Part shown: one piece after another, positions 14,946 to 23,648 of the stretch
Numbering within the stretch: position 1 is the stretch's first letter
Layout: each line of letters opens with the position of its first letter
NCBI GenBank assembly: GCA_030148485.1
Contig: JASBTJ010000094.1
Span: forward strand, 1 to 48,836
DNA length: 48,836 bases
Direction of reading: 5' to 3'
Source: Gammaproteobacteria bacterium
GTDB taxonomy: Bacteria > Pseudomonadota > Gammaproteobacteria > Chromatiales > Chromatiaceae
Made by a program: the position numbers and the translations under genes
Notes under the pieces: generated by a model
What the model was told of the DNA's origin: nothing
The model's input: the letters and a program-made list of their open reading frames with translations, nothing else
Databases searched by the model: none

Positions 14946-16700
14946 ATGTATCGTTTTTTCTTTCCCGTCACGCTGCTTGTTTTGACCCTGATCGGCGCAC
15001 CGGCGTGGGCATTGTCGAACCGGCCCGCGGGCCCGCCGCAAGCCGCGGTAGCGAGCGCCCATCCGCTCGCCACCCAGGCCGGTCTGGACGTCCTCGCGGC
15101 CGGCGGCAATGCCTTTGACGCGGCGGTCGCGGTGAGTGCCGCGTTGGCGGTGGTCGAACCCTACGGCTCAGGGTTGGGCGGTGGTGGTTTTTGGTTGTTG
15201 CACCGGGCGTATGACGGCAAGCAAGTCATGGTGGATGGTCGTGAGCGAGCGCCCTTGGCCGCCCATGCCGATCTCTATCTCGACGGCGCGGGGGCGGTGA
15301 TTGACGGCGCTTCCATCAATGGACCGCGCGCGGCGGGTATCCCAGGTGAGCCCGCCGCGCTGGCGCATATCGCACAGCATTACGGGCGATTGCCGCTGGC
15401 GGTCAGTTTGGCACCGGCCATCGCCCTGGCCCGTGATGGCTTCGAGGTGGATGCCCATTACCGCCGTTGGGTGGGTTTTCGCGCCGAGGTGTTGGCCAAG
15501 CAAGCGGCCGCCGCACGGCAGTTCCTGGTCGACGGGGCGCCGCCGCCTCTCGGTCACCGACTGCGCCAAGCGGACCTGGCAGACACTTTGCAGGCCCTCG
15601 CGGCCGCGGGGCGGGATGGTTTCTACGCCGGTCCGGTGGCGGAAAAACTGGTGGCGGGGGTGCGGGCCGGCGGCGGCATCTGGACCTTGCGTGACCTGGC
15701 CGAGTATCAGGTGGTCGAGCGCGAGCCGGTGGTCGTGCGTTATCGGGATTGGACGGTCACCAGCGCGGCATTGCCGTCTTCTGGCGGGGTGTTGCTGGCG
15801 CAAATGTTGAACATGTTGGCGGCGGTGGATCTGGCGGCCCTGTCGCCACCGGCGCGCAGCCACTTGCTGACCGAGGTGATGCGGCGTGCCTACCGGGATC
15901 GTGCCGAATACCTTGGCGACCCGGACTTCGTTGCCATGCCGCTCGAGCGCCTGCTCAGCCCGACGTACGCACAGCGGCAGTTGGCCACCATCAGCCCCAC
16001 GCATGCCACACCAAGCGAAAGCTTGGCCGGGCTGGCTGCGGATCGCCCGGGGACGGCGGCGGACCCTTATGGCAGCGGTGCCCCGTCCGGTGTTCAGGAA
16101 GGGCGCAACACCACGCATTTTTCGGTGCTGGACGAGGAAGGCAACCGTGTTGCCGCGACCTTGAGCATCAACTATCCGTTCGGCGCTTGCTATGTGCCGC
16201 CCGGTACCGGGGTGTTGCTGAACGACGAGATGGACGATTTCGTGGCCAAGCCCGGTGTGCCCAACGCCTACGGTCTGGTGGGTGCAGCCGCGAACGCCAT
16301 CGCCCCGGGCAAGCGGCCGCTGTCGAGCATGAGTCCCACGTTTGTCGAGGGGCCGCAGGGCGTGGCCTTGTTGGGCACGCCGGGAGGATCGCGCATCATC
16401 AGCATGGTGTTGTTGGCAATGCTGGATATGGCGGCGGGGTATACCGATCCAGCGCATTGGGTTGCCCGTGGTCGTTTTCATCACCAGTATTTGCCGGACC
16501 GTCTGCAGTACGAGCCTGGCGCGCTGTCGCCCCGCACCGTGGCGGCGTTGCGTTCCATGGGCCATCAGCTGGACCCGTTGAGCACGGGCTATGGCAATAT
16601 GCAGGCGGTATTCTGGGATCGGCGCTCCGGCAAGGTCAGCGCCGCCAGCGACCCGCGCGGTATCGGCGCCGCACGGGTGCAGTCCGTCTCAAGTCCGTGA
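14946..16700 (+). CDS. ggt: Gamma-glutamyltransferase (periplasmic)
   Basis: 584 residues. A signal peptide of about 22 residues (ends A-W-A) is followed by the large-subunit segment with A-A-G-G-N-A-x-D-A-A-V-A and G-L-G-G-G-G-F. The autoprocessing/catalytic threonine is about T389 in N-T-T-H-F-S, followed by the small subunit with L-N-D-E-M-D-D-F, P-L-S-S-M-S-P and G-T-P-G-G-S-R-I. The enzyme transfers or hydrolyses gamma-glutamyl groups of glutathione in the periplasm. ATG at 14946 (GGAGA upstream) is chosen over an upstream in-frame start because it yields the signal peptide. Confidence 0.93.
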   Translation: MYRFFFPVTLLVLTLIGAPAWALSNRPAGPPQAAVASAHPLATQAGLDVLAAGGNAFDAAVAVSAALAVVEPYGSGLGGGGFWLLHRAYDGKQVMVDGRERAPLAAHADLYLDGAGAVIDGASINGPRAAGIPGEPAALAHIAQHYGRLPLAVSLAPAIALARDGFEVDAHYRRWVGFRAEVLAKQAAAARQFLVDGAPPPLGHRLRQADLADTLQALAAAGRDGFYAGPVAEKLVAGVRAGGGIWTLRDLAEYQVVEREPVVVRYRDWTVTSAALPSSGGVLLAQMLNMLAAVDLAALSPPARSHLLTEVMRRAYRDRAEYLGDPDFVAMPLERLLSPTYAQRQLATISPTHATPSESLAGLAADRPGTAADPYGSGAPSGVQEGRNTTHFSVLDEEGNRVAATLSINYPFGACYVPPGTGVLLNDEMDDFVAKPGVPNAYGLVGAAANAIAPGKRPLSSMSPTFVEGPQGVALLGTPGGSRIISMVLLAMLDMAAGYTDPAHWVARGRFHHQYLPDRLQYEPGALSPRTVAALRSMGHQLDPLSTGYGNMQAVFWDRRSGKVSAASDPRGIGAARVQSVSSP

Positions 16701-16722
16701 TGCCCTGACCGCCAATAGCGCC

Positions 16723-17037
16723 ATGACGACAAATCAACCTGAAGCAGTACAGTGGGACGTCGCTCTGGAAGCCCTCCTGAACGACCGATTCAACGCGGAC
16801 GGCGAGGCCCTGGGAATGGGCGCACTCAGCCGACTCGCCGATCAGCACAACATCCGCCTGGACGACATTCTGGACACCCTATGCAAGCTGAATGCGGCAG
16901 GTGCCTGGTCATATGAAGACAAGACTGGTGCCAGCGCGGAACCGGATAGCGACATGTGCCGCATGCTCAAGGCCAACCATCGCCTGAACGAGATGCAGCT
17001 CGATCGTATGCGCGGGCGATGGCGTCCGGTACCGTGA
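16723..17037 (+). CDS. Hypothetical protein downstream of gamma-glutamyltransferase
   Basis: 104 residues, acidic and helical: a W-D-V-A-L-E-A-L-L-N-D-R-F start and a middle block (L-S-R-L-A-D-Q-H-N-I-R-L-D-D-I-L-D-T-L) that looks like a winged-helix or helix-turn-helix-type module. No signal peptide, no cysteine cluster. No obvious ribosome site near the ATG, which lies 22 bases after the preceding stop; read-through coupling is possible. Family not recognised. Confidence 0.55.
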   Translation: MTTNQPEAVQWDVALEALLNDRFNADGEALGMGALSRLADQHNIRLDDILDTLCKLNAAGAWSYEDKTGASAEPDSDMCRMLKANHRLNEMQLDRMRGRWRPVP

Positions 17038-17046
17038 CCCGAGGCG

Positions 17047-17586
17047 TCATTTCAGCTGCTTAGGTGCGACCTGCACGCTACGCCCGTTTTCGTCACCGAT
17101 GTAGAGTTCACCGTCCTGAAGCGTGACCTGCAGGCGCATGCCGCGTTGTGCCAGGGCACCCAATTGTTCGACGGCGCTGTCGTCGATGTTCCACACGCTC
17201 AGGTTGTCGAAGCGCCCCAGTCGGTCGTGCAGCTGTGCCCACCAGACGGCCGTGCTGCGGCCGTTGTAGGTATAGACGACCACCTGCCGGGCGCGACCTG
17301 CGGCCTTGCGTAGGCGTTTTTCGTCCGGCTGGCCCAGGTCGATCCACCGTTCGATCTCGCCGCTCAGCGATTTTTCCCAGATGTCCGGTTCGTCCTGGGT
17401 GCTGATTCCCTTGGTGAAGGTCAGGTCATCGCTGGCGTGAATGGCGAACGCCAGCAACCGCACCATCATCCGAGCATCGTTTTCCGACGGATGCCGGGCG
17501 ACGGTCAGATGATGGGTTCGATAATAATTTCGGTCCAGATCGTTGATCTGGAGCTCTGCCTTGTATACGGTCGATTTCAGCGCCAT
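17047..17586 (-). CDS. yaeQ: YaeQ family protein
   Basis: 179 residues, close to the ~180 usual. M-A-L-K-S-T-V-Y-K-A opening, a D-R-x-Y-Y block, H-P-S-E-N-D-A-R-M-M-V-R-L-L-A-F-A, G-I-S-T-Q-D-E-P-D-I-W and the W-I-D-L-G-Q-P-D-E-K-R segment are the family hallmarks (PD-(D/E)XK-like fold). The function is unresolved; it was reported as a suppressor of RfaH loss. I chose the ATG at 17586 that gives the standard start. Confidence 0.95.
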   Translation of the reverse strand: MALKSTVYKAELQINDLDRNYYRTHHLTVARHPSENDARMMVRLLAFAIHASDDLTFTKGISTQDEPDIWEKSLSGEIERWIDLGQPDEKRLRKAAGRARQVVVYTYNGRSTAVWWAQLHDRLGRFDNLSVWNIDDSAVEQLGALAQRGMRLQVTLQDGELYIGDENGRSVQVAPKQLK

Positions 17587-17765
17587 GGGAATACGGATAC
17601 TCGTTCGGCAAGGGCGCGCAGTGTAGGGCCTGAGGTTGTGGACCGCTACGCACAATGTCAGTAATCGCGTTCAGATTTGGTGCATCTGGTCGCTATCAGT
17701 GTTAACAGATACGCAGATACCGGACGCGCACGTGGTACATCGCGGCCGGTAGAGGTACCCGACAA

Positions 17766-18191
17766 ATGCACAAGTATGCCTTGATCTTTCCTTTCGTTTT
17801 TCCCGCCACGGCGTTGGCACTGGACCTCGAAGCGATATCCAACGGTCTGGTCGAGGCCAGTCCCTGGGGACAGAATCCGGAGATCCTGCCATTCGTGTTC
17901 GGCTGGCTCGGCGTGATTGTGGTACTTGCCATCGTCGCCAAGGCGCTGCACCTCTCGTTCGACACCTGGCGCGGTTGGTTGACGGCGCAAAAGTCGGCGC
18001 AACTGGGGACCGAGCAGTGGATTCTGGATATGGGTGAACTGCTGCATGTGCGTCCACCTCCCGGCCTCAAGCGTGGTAGCCCGTCGCGGGATTGGCAGAA
18101 ATACCGGCATCAGGTGAAGCAGGCCTTGCTGGACGAGATCCAGCGCGGTCGTCAGCTGGCCGCCCAGTTGCATCACCGCGATGTCGGTTGA
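17766..18191 (+). CDS. Hypothetical membrane protein
   Basis: 141 residues. A hydrophobic N-terminus resembling a signal peptide (to about residue 20, A-L-A) is followed by a short periplasmic loop, a transmembrane helix near 42-62 and a basic cytoplasmic tail with P-P-P-G and R-D-W-Q-K-Y. An AGAGGT ribosome site is correctly spaced. No family recognised. The tandem repeat array begins 55 bp downstream. Confidence 0.55.
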   Translation: MHKYALIFPFVFPATALALDLEAISNGLVEASPWGQNPEILPFVFGWLGVIVVLAIVAKALHLSFDTWRGWLTAQKSAQLGTEQWILDMGELLHVRPPPGLKRGSPSRDWQKYRHQVKQALLDEIQRGRQLAAQLHHRDVG

Positions 18192-18245
18192 AGGGCCGAT
18201 ACTCGCGTGTCCTGATCCGCGGGGCGGCGCTGTTGAGATTCATGC

Positions 18246-18975
18246 GGTGCAATGCGGCCTTGCCTTATTGCACCCTACGGGGGTTGGTTGGTCGTAGGGT
18301 GCAATAACCGAATGGCATTGCACCAAACCAAATCCGCCGTGTAGCGGCACCACCCCTTTGCGCCGGGCACGGCCGGGTGGCGGTTGTCCATCGGTTGCGT
18401 CGATATCATCGTCGCGATGCCATGCGCCATGATCCGGGGCGCATCGGCTTTGTTCGGTGCAATGCGGCTTTGCCTTATTGCACCCTACGGGTGTTCGTAG
18501 GGTGCAATAACCGAAGGGCATTGCACCGAATCAAACCCGCCGCGTAGCGGCACCACCCCTTTGCGCCGGGCGTGGCCGGGTGGCGGTTGTCCATCGGTTG
18601 CGTCGATATCATCGTCGCGATGCCATGCGCCATGATCCGGGTGCATTGGCAGCGTACGGTGCAATGCGGCTTTGCCTTATTGCACCCTACGGGTGTTCGT
18701 AGGGTGCAATAACCGAAGGGCATTGCACCGGATCAAACCCGCCGCGTAGCGGCACCATGCCGTGCGCCGGGCATGGCCGGGTGCCGGTTGTCCATCGTTG
18801 CCGTCGATATCATCGTCGCGATGCCTCGCGCATGATCCGGGGCGCATCGGCTTTGTTCGGTGCAATGCGGCTTTGCCTTATTGCACCCTACGGGTGTTCG
18901 TAGGGTGCAATAACCGAAGGGCATTGCACCGAATCAAACCCGCCGCGTAGCGGCACCATATCGTGCGCCGGGGGT
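18246..18975. repeat. Tandem array: four ~200-bp units, each with a nested palindrome
   Basis: Units begin at 18246, 18456, 18658 and 18859 (periods 210, 202, 201). Each opens with a 72-79-nt nested palindrome: outer arms GGTGCAATGC and GCATTGCACC, inner arms TTATTGCACCCTACG and CGTAGGGTGCAATAA. Both stems reuse the ATTGCACC block. A ~130-bp spacer follows, containing GCCGCGTAGCGGC and a GATATCATCGTCGCGATG segment, highly similar between units. The palindrome resembles dispersed intergenic repeats I have seen in many proteobacteria; the tandem packaging with its spacer is what stands out. Confidence 0.92.
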
Positions 18976-19026
18976 GGTTTGGCGCCACTCACCTACGGCT
19001 TCGCCCCGGACCTTCTTCGCGGCTCC

Positions 19027-19509
19027 CTAGCGGGGATCGCTGTCGTCCACCAGGCTGTCCAGGCCCATCTGGACGGTGGATGTGGCCAAATAGACCTCGC
19101 GGATGAAAAACAACAGTCCGCCGATGACCGACAGCATTGCGCCGACGAACAGCACCACGATCACGATGGACAGGTCCACCGTGATCACGTCGCCCAGAAA
19201 CAGGGTCACGATCACCACGCACACCAGCAAGGCGCCCAGGGTACCCAGGGTGAGTGCACGGTTGATCAGCCGGATACGACGCCACAGCTTGTTCAGCTCC
19301 CGGTTCAGGGTGTCCACCAGTTCCGCCTTATGGGTCACCGCCAAGCGGCGTTCCAACACCCGTGCGCGATCGGTGATGCGTCCCAGGCGCGTCGCCATGA
19401 CGCCCAGCAGTCCCGCGATGCCGGTCAACAGGAAAACCGGCGCCACGGCCAGTTGAATGACCGAGGCGACGGTGGCGATGCTGGTATGGGGATCGGCGGT
19501 AGGTACCAT
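19027..19509 (-). CDS. DUF2721 membrane protein
   Basis: 160 residues with three hydrophobic segments (about 12-35, 78-100 and 105-132) and the DUF2721 core G-R-I-T-D-R-A-R near 42-50, followed by basic, helical N-R-E-L-N-K-L-W-R-R-I-R-L-I-N-R-A. The function of DUF2721 is unknown. I place the start at 19509 (an AGGA site eight bases away); an earlier in-frame start at 19572 is possible. Confidence 0.8.
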   Translation of the reverse strand: MVPTADPHTSIATVASVIQLAVAPVFLLTGIAGLLGVMATRLGRITDRARVLERRLAVTHKAELVDTLNRELNKLWRRIRLINRALTLGTLGALLVCVVIVTLFLGDVITVDLSIVIVVLFVGAMLSVIGGLLFFIREVYLATSTVQMGLDSLVDDSDPR

Positions 19510-19598
19510 CAAGAGCGTCCTATGAGCGTCGGGCGTTGGCCCATTGTCGTTCGCTGACGGCCGAATGTTCAACGCAAGATATCGATTACGCGCCTGGA

Positions 19599-20297
19599 TC
19601 AGCGTGTAGGCGGCTTGCCGCGCCCGTGGTGCATCAGCAACCAGCCGGCATCGATTGGTCGTTTAGACCGTGCAGCGGCGTGGGTACCCTCGGTCTGCAC
19701 CGCGATCTGGCCGAGCAGTTTGATCATCCGGGCTTGGCCATAGCGTTTACGGGTCTTCAGTGAGACCACCTCGGAAAACGGGACCTGTGTGTCGAGATAG
19801 GACACGGTGGTGACGCCGGGGCCGGCCGTCCGCGTCACGATCCGATCGATATGGAACCGACCGGAGGCCAGTTCCAGGGTCTCGGCAGGCGATATCCCCG
19901 TCTCGCGCTTCGGCTCGTATTTGTGTTGTCCCTGGGTGTGGCCCTCCCGGTCCGTGTGCCAAGTATCGCGAGCCAGGACGCGGCCTTCGGCGTCGCCGAA
20001 GGTGCGTCGCACCACCACGTGGTCAGCCGCCACGGCGATGATCTCGGTACGGCGTTGCACGGCTGTCAGGCCACGGGGGGACAGGCGCTGGTGAATCGCA
20101 TAGTCGCCGACCCGCGGATCCCGATGCAGCGGTATCCAGCCCGGTCGCGCAAACTCGGCAAGCGCGACGGCGGTGGTATCGGGCGCGACCGCACGCTGCA
20201 CGGCGGCTGCATCGGTTGTGACGGTGTTGTCGCTGTGGGGCGGTGCCGCGCAGGCAGTGAGGAGGGCGCTGAATGCGTAGACAGGGTAGCGAGGCAT
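19599..20297 (-). CDS. Hypothetical lipoprotein
   Basis: 232 residues from the ATG at 20297. A lipobox-like S-A-L-L-T-A-C is at residues 10-16. The mature part has a Thr/Ala-rich linker followed by a beta-rich domain (G-D-Y-A-I-H-Q-R-L, V-V-R-R-T-F-G-D-A-E-G-R) and ends in a basic tail. I cannot name the family. On the same strand as, and downstream of, the decarboxylase, but a pair of hairpins (20350-20400) separates them. Confidence 0.55.
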   Translation of the reverse strand: MPRYPVYAFSALLTACAAPPHSDNTVTTDAAAVQRAVAPDTTAVALAEFARPGWIPLHRDPRVGDYAIHQRLSPRGLTAVQRRTEIIAVAADHVVVRRTFGDAEGRVLARDTWHTDREGHTQGQHKYEPKRETGISPAETLELASGRFHIDRIVTRTAGPGVTTVSYLDTQVPFSEVVSLKTRKRYGQARMIKLLGQIAVQTEGTHAAARSKRPIDAGWLLMHHGRGKPPTR

Positions 20298-20349
20298 GGG
20301 CACGGTGGTCGGGGAGTCCGACCCTTTATAACCGAACCTGATGGTAAGC

Positions 20350-20400
20350 GCCCGTGTCCAGGTCACGGGCCTCGTGAAACGGCCCGGCAGTGCCGGGCCG
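20350..20400 (-). terminator. Two hairpins behind the decarboxylase gene
   Basis: GCCCGTG/CACGGGC (about 20350-20370) and CGGCCCGGCA/TGCCGGGCCG (20380-20400). The second lies six bases past the stop on the minus strand and is followed by GTTTCA there, so it can act as a terminator. Confidence 0.65.
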
Positions 20401-20405
20401 TATCT

Positions 20406-21578
20406 TTACAGGTAGTAGGACTTCAATGGCGGAAAGCCGTTGAATTCCACAGCGCTATAGCTGGTGGTGTAGGCGCCGGTGCTGAACCAATACAGACGGT
20501 CTTCGATGGACAGGTTCAGTGGCAGCGGGTACTTGTGGTCTTCGTACATGATGTCCGCGCTGTCGCAGGTCGGCCCGGCGAGCACCACGTCCTCGAGTTC
20601 GCCTTTTTTCTCGGTGTAGACGGGAAACTTGATAGACTCGCCCAGGGTTTCGATCAGCCCGGAGAACTTGCCTACATCGGTATACACCCAGCGGTTGAGG
20701 CTGGTGCGCGACTTGCGCGAGATCAGTACCACCTCGCTGACCAGAATGCCGGCGTTGGACACCATGGATCGACCGGGCTCCAGGACGATCTCCGGCATGT
20801 CATCGCCGAAGTCGTCATGCAGATAACGGGTGATTTCGGCCGCGTAGGTCGCCAGATCATTGGTGCGGGTAAGGTAGTTTGCCGGGAAGCCACCGCCCAT
20901 GTTGATCATTTTCAGCACGATGCCGTCTTCTTCGCGCAGTCGCTCAAAGATGACCTTGACCTTGGCGATGGCGGCATCCCAGGTGCCGATGTCACGCTGC
21001 TGTGAACCGACATGGAAGGAAACGCCGTACGGTTCCAGGCCCAGATCGCGGGCGAGGATCAACAGATCCATGGCCATGTCGGTCTGGCAGCCGAACTTGC
21101 GTGACAGCGGCCAGTCCGCCGTCTGGGTGCCTTCGGTCAGGATGCGGACGTAGACGCGCGCGCCCGGAGCCGCCTTGGCGATATTGCGCAGGTCGGCCTC
21201 CGAGTCGGTGGCGAACAACCGTACGCCCTTGTCGAAGAAGTAACGGATGTCACGGCTTTTCTTGATGGTGTTGCCATAGCTGACGGCCTCAGCGGGTACG
21301 CCAAGGGCCATCACCTTGTCCAACTCGTATACCGAGGCGATGTCGAACCGGCTGCCGCGATCGTGCAACAGGCTGATGACTTCGGGCGCCGGATTGGCCT
21401 TTACCGCGTAATACACCTTGGCATGTGGGAAGGCATCGATGAGCTCGTCATACTGGCGCGCGACAGTGGCGGTGTCGACCACCAGGAAAGGGGTTTCCTT
21501 GGTGTCGGCAAAGGCCTTGATGCGGTCGAAGGTGGCTTGGTCGTAGTAGTCGGTAATCGACGGAATCACTGAAGTCAA
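20406..21578 (-). CDS. Type III PLP-dependent ornithine/lysine decarboxylase
   Basis: 390 residues, fold-type-III. The PLP lysine is K60 in Y-Y-A-V-K-A-N-P; H-V-G-S-Q, M-G-G-G-F-P, E-P-G-R-S and G-P-T-C-D-S-A-D (C338, catalytic cysteine from the other subunit) are all in order. It makes putrescine (or cadaverine) in the cytoplasm; the short bacterial ODC-like class is most likely. The apparent start is TTG at 21578, giving the usual N-terminus; a GTG three codons later is the alternative. A TAATAT -10-like box lies at 21610-21615. Confidence 0.9.
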   Translation of the reverse strand: MTSVIPSITDYYDQATFDRIKAFADTKETPFLVVDTATVARQYDELIDAFPHAKVYYAVKANPAPEVISLLHDRGSRFDIASVYELDKVMALGVPAEAVSYGNTIKKSRDIRYFFDKGVRLFATDSEADLRNIAKAAPGARVYVRILTEGTQTADWPLSRKFGCQTDMAMDLLILARDLGLEPYGVSFHVGSQQRDIGTWDAAIAKVKVIFERLREEDGIVLKMINMGGGFPANYLTRTNDLATYAAEITRYLHDDFGDDMPEIVLEPGRSMVSNAGILVSEVVLISRKSRTSLNRWVYTDVGKFSGLIETLGESIKFPVYTEKKGELEDVVLAGPTCDSADIMYEDHKYPLPLNLSIEDRLYWFSTGAYTTSYSAVEFNGFPPLKSYYL

Positions 21579-21609
21579 AAGCTCCCAGGTTAGTGTTTAA
21601 GGCGGGCGG

Positions 21610-21615
21610 ATATTA
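21610..21615 (-). promoter_or_regulatory. Possible -10 box of the decarboxylase promoter
   Basis: TAATAT on the minus strand, 32 bases before the start codon. The -35 position 17 bases upstream is poor, so this is only tentative. Confidence 0.3.
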
Positions 21616-21732
21616 GGTCCGAAGTCGCCGCTTGCATAGTCTTGGATAGGAATATTTTTGTCGCGCCCGGCTACGCCGGCGCGGATGGGCGGATTCCCGT
21701 TCGGGAGAGGCGCAAAGGTTGGGGTCTCCGGC

Positions 21733-22098
21733 TCAAGCCGCGCGGGAATCGCCGCTGGACCGGCGCAGGCGATCGGCCAACACGCGCATCACGTGCAACG
21801 AGAAGCCGGGTGCCTGTTCAAGCAGTACGCGAAAGCGGCTGGCGCTGACGGTGGCCAGCAGGCAGTCCCTGGAGGCGATTGCCGTGGCGTGGCGGTTCGA
21901 TTGGTCGATGAGCACCATTTCGCCGAAGAATTAGCCCGGCCCGGCCCGGCACACCACCCGGTCCTGAACCCACATCTCGACCTCGCCTTGAAGCACGACG
22001 AACATGGAGTCGCCGGCGTCGCCCAGGTTGAAGATGGTGTTGCCTGCGCCGAACCATTGCTGTTCGGCGGTATTTTCAAACAAGGGAACAAGGTCCAT
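21733..22098 (-). pseudogene. Cyclic-nucleotide-binding domain protein with an in-frame stop in its cassette
   Basis: Reading from ATG 22098 gives a single cNMP-binding domain: N-T-I-F-N-L-G-D-A-G-D-S-M-F-V-V, an E-V-E-M-W strand, then the phosphate-binding cassette as G-P-G-stop-F-F-G-E-M-V-L-I-D. The stop is TAA at 21931-21933, exactly where the family has the glutamate of G-E-F-F-G-E (GAA to TAA). After the stop the frame stays open for 65 more codons with a normal domain end (V-M-R-V-L-A-D-R-L). Total 121 codons, full length for this small class. Probably inactivated, or a sequencing error. It follows the receiver/PAS gene by 50 bp. Confidence 0.8.
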
Positions 22099-22148
22099 GG
22101 CTTAGGCTTCCCGAATCAGGTCGGCGGGGCGTGGCGGGCGGCGAGCGA

Positions 22149-23048
22149 TCAACAGCGCACGGTTGCGGTGGGGTCGTCATGCCGACCCTCGGCCATCGCC
22201 AGCTCATCTACCCGGCTGGTACTCCCTGGCCCCGCTGGTCGCCGGTCCGGCTTGGCGAGCAGTTCGAGCCGACCGTTGAGGCGCCAATGGCCGAATTCAG
22301 GGTGACGCACCGGATGGAGCTGATGCCGGACACGATGGGGCAAGCCGTGCTGATCGGTCAGACGGTGTTCCAGTACATAATCGCGTCCGAGGTGCAGCGC
22401 CCGGCGTAGCGCGCCCCTTACCATGCGGCGGTCGTCCGGGTGTACGTGGCGCAACAGGCGCGACAGGCGTTGGCCGTCTTCGACTCGGCTCAGATCCAGG
22501 GCCCTGTCCAGACTGTCCGACAAGGTCAGGGTCTTGCAGAGCGGATCGTATTGCCAGTCGCCCAGAATCGGCGTGGGCGAATCGAAATGTACCCGTGCGT
22601 TACGTCCCTGTAACGACAGCGCATCGGCTCGATGTTGCAGTGCCTGCCGGATCTTGGCGAGCAACAGCGTGGTGTCCACTGGCTTGACGAAAAAGTCGCT
22701 GGCACCGGCCAGGAAAACCTGTTGCACGATGCGGGCGCCGCCGCTGTCCGCCAGCGCAAGTATGGGTAGCGGATCCTCGCCGGCGGCTGCGCGGAGCGCC
22801 GCACAAAGGGTCAGTGCGCCGTGGTCCGTGTCCCCCAGATCGAGCAATACCAGATCGGGGTGCCTATGCTCCACCTTACCTAGCAGGTCGGTGCCGCGGG
22901 CAGCGCAGCGGACCCGGTAGCCGGCGTCGCTCAGCACGCCTAGCAACATGCGCTGGATCAGCGGGTCTGCCGACCCTACCAAAAGATACGGCGCGCTGCG
23001 GACGTCGCCTTTGATCGGTTTGTTTACACTTTCCAAGCGTCCGGTCAT
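22149..23048 (-). CDS. Receiver-PAS protein with degenerate phosphorylation pocket
   Basis: 299 residues. N-terminal receiver-like domain (about 20-140): the phosphoaspartate (D70 in V-L-L-D-L) and lysine (K122 in F-V-K-P) remain, but the acidic pair is G-S-A and the switch threonine is alanine, so phosphorylation is doubtful. Residues 150-265 look like a PAS domain (I-L-G-D-W-Q-Y-D-P, V-H-P-D-D-R). It ends there, without the GGDEF/EAL output often attached to this architecture. A GGGAGG site precedes the ATG. The broken cyclic-nucleotide gene is next on the same strand. Confidence 0.75.
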   Translation of the reverse strand: MTGRLESVNKPIKGDVRSAPYLLVGSADPLIQRMLLGVLSDAGYRVRCAARGTDLLGKVEHRHPDLVLLDLGDTDHGALTLCAALRAAAGEDPLPILALADSGGARIVQQVFLAGASDFFVKPVDTTLLLAKIRQALQHRADALSLQGRNARVHFDSPTPILGDWQYDPLCKTLTLSDSLDRALDLSRVEDGQRLSRLLRHVHPDDRRMVRGALRRALHLGRDYVLEHRLTDQHGLPHRVRHQLHPVRHPEFGHWRLNGRLELLAKPDRRPAGPGSTSRVDELAMAEGRHDDPTATVRC

Positions 23049-23190
23049 GTCGGACCTCCCTGTGAATTACCGGCCGAGCGGATACTCCCTTGCGCGGCGC
23101 ACATCCTGGCAAAGCGGTCAGTGCCACCAATCCTTTAGCCGGTATGGCGGATTTGTGATGCCCGTCTTTCACCAAATCGGCGCGTTTCCG

Positions 23191-23634
23191 TCAGTGGGCT
23201 CGCAAAGATGTGACATCCAGCCCGTCTCCGGGTTCGACACCGTGTTGTGCAAACCAACCCTGCGGCAGTTCGAGGGCGAAGCGATAGGGCGACGGCGGGT
23301 GGTGCAAGGCAAGCGATTCGGGGGTCATCGGGGAGATCCCCAGAATTCGTCCGGAATCGTCGATGAACGCGATACTCAAGGCGACACGCGTATCGCGCAT
23401 CCAGAACGGCGACGTGACGGCGTTGGGGAAGACAAACAACATGCCATGTCCGGGCGCCAGCGTGTCGCGCGCGGATAGGCCGCATTGGCGAGCCGCCGGA
23501 GAGGCCGCAATCTCGACGATCACCCTCTGGTGGGCAATGGTCAACTCGGTGGTTGGCAAAGGCATTGGGCATGCCAGCAGCGCGGTGGGCCCGGTCAGTA
23601 GGGCGGCCAGGGCATGACGTAACCGGTGCAGCAT
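23191..23634 (-). CDS. DUF192 exported protein
   Basis: 147 residues. Hydrophobic N-terminus of about 20 residues (signal peptide, ending L-A-C-P), then the DUF192 core: R-Q-C-G-L-S-A-R, G-M-L-F-V-F, F-W-M-R-D-T, and S-I-A-F-I-D. The usual family start R-x-x-G-L-M is here C-G-L-S. The function of the family is unknown. The ORF is open further upstream, but that part looks like a shadow. Confidence 0.85.
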   Translation of the reverse strand: MLHRLRHALAALLTGPTALLACPMPLPTTELTIAHQRVIVEIAASPAARQCGLSARDTLAPGHGMLFVFPNAVTSPFWMRDTRVALSIAFIDDSGRILGISPMTPESLALHHPPSPYRFALELPQGWFAQHGVEPGDGLDVTSLRAH

Positions 23635-23648
23635 CGGGTTCGGGTGTC

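Noticed and set aside
15168..16565. 465-codon minus-strand ORF inside gamma-glutamyltransferase
   Set aside because: It is the antisense of a convincing gene and has no family features.
18240..18924. Overlapping small minus-strand ORFs in the repeat array (repeated M-P-F-G-Y-C-T-L-R and G-C-N-K-A-K-P-H-C-T)
   Set aside because: The same peptide occurs in each palindrome, produced by the repeat itself; no ribosome sites or independent gene evidence.
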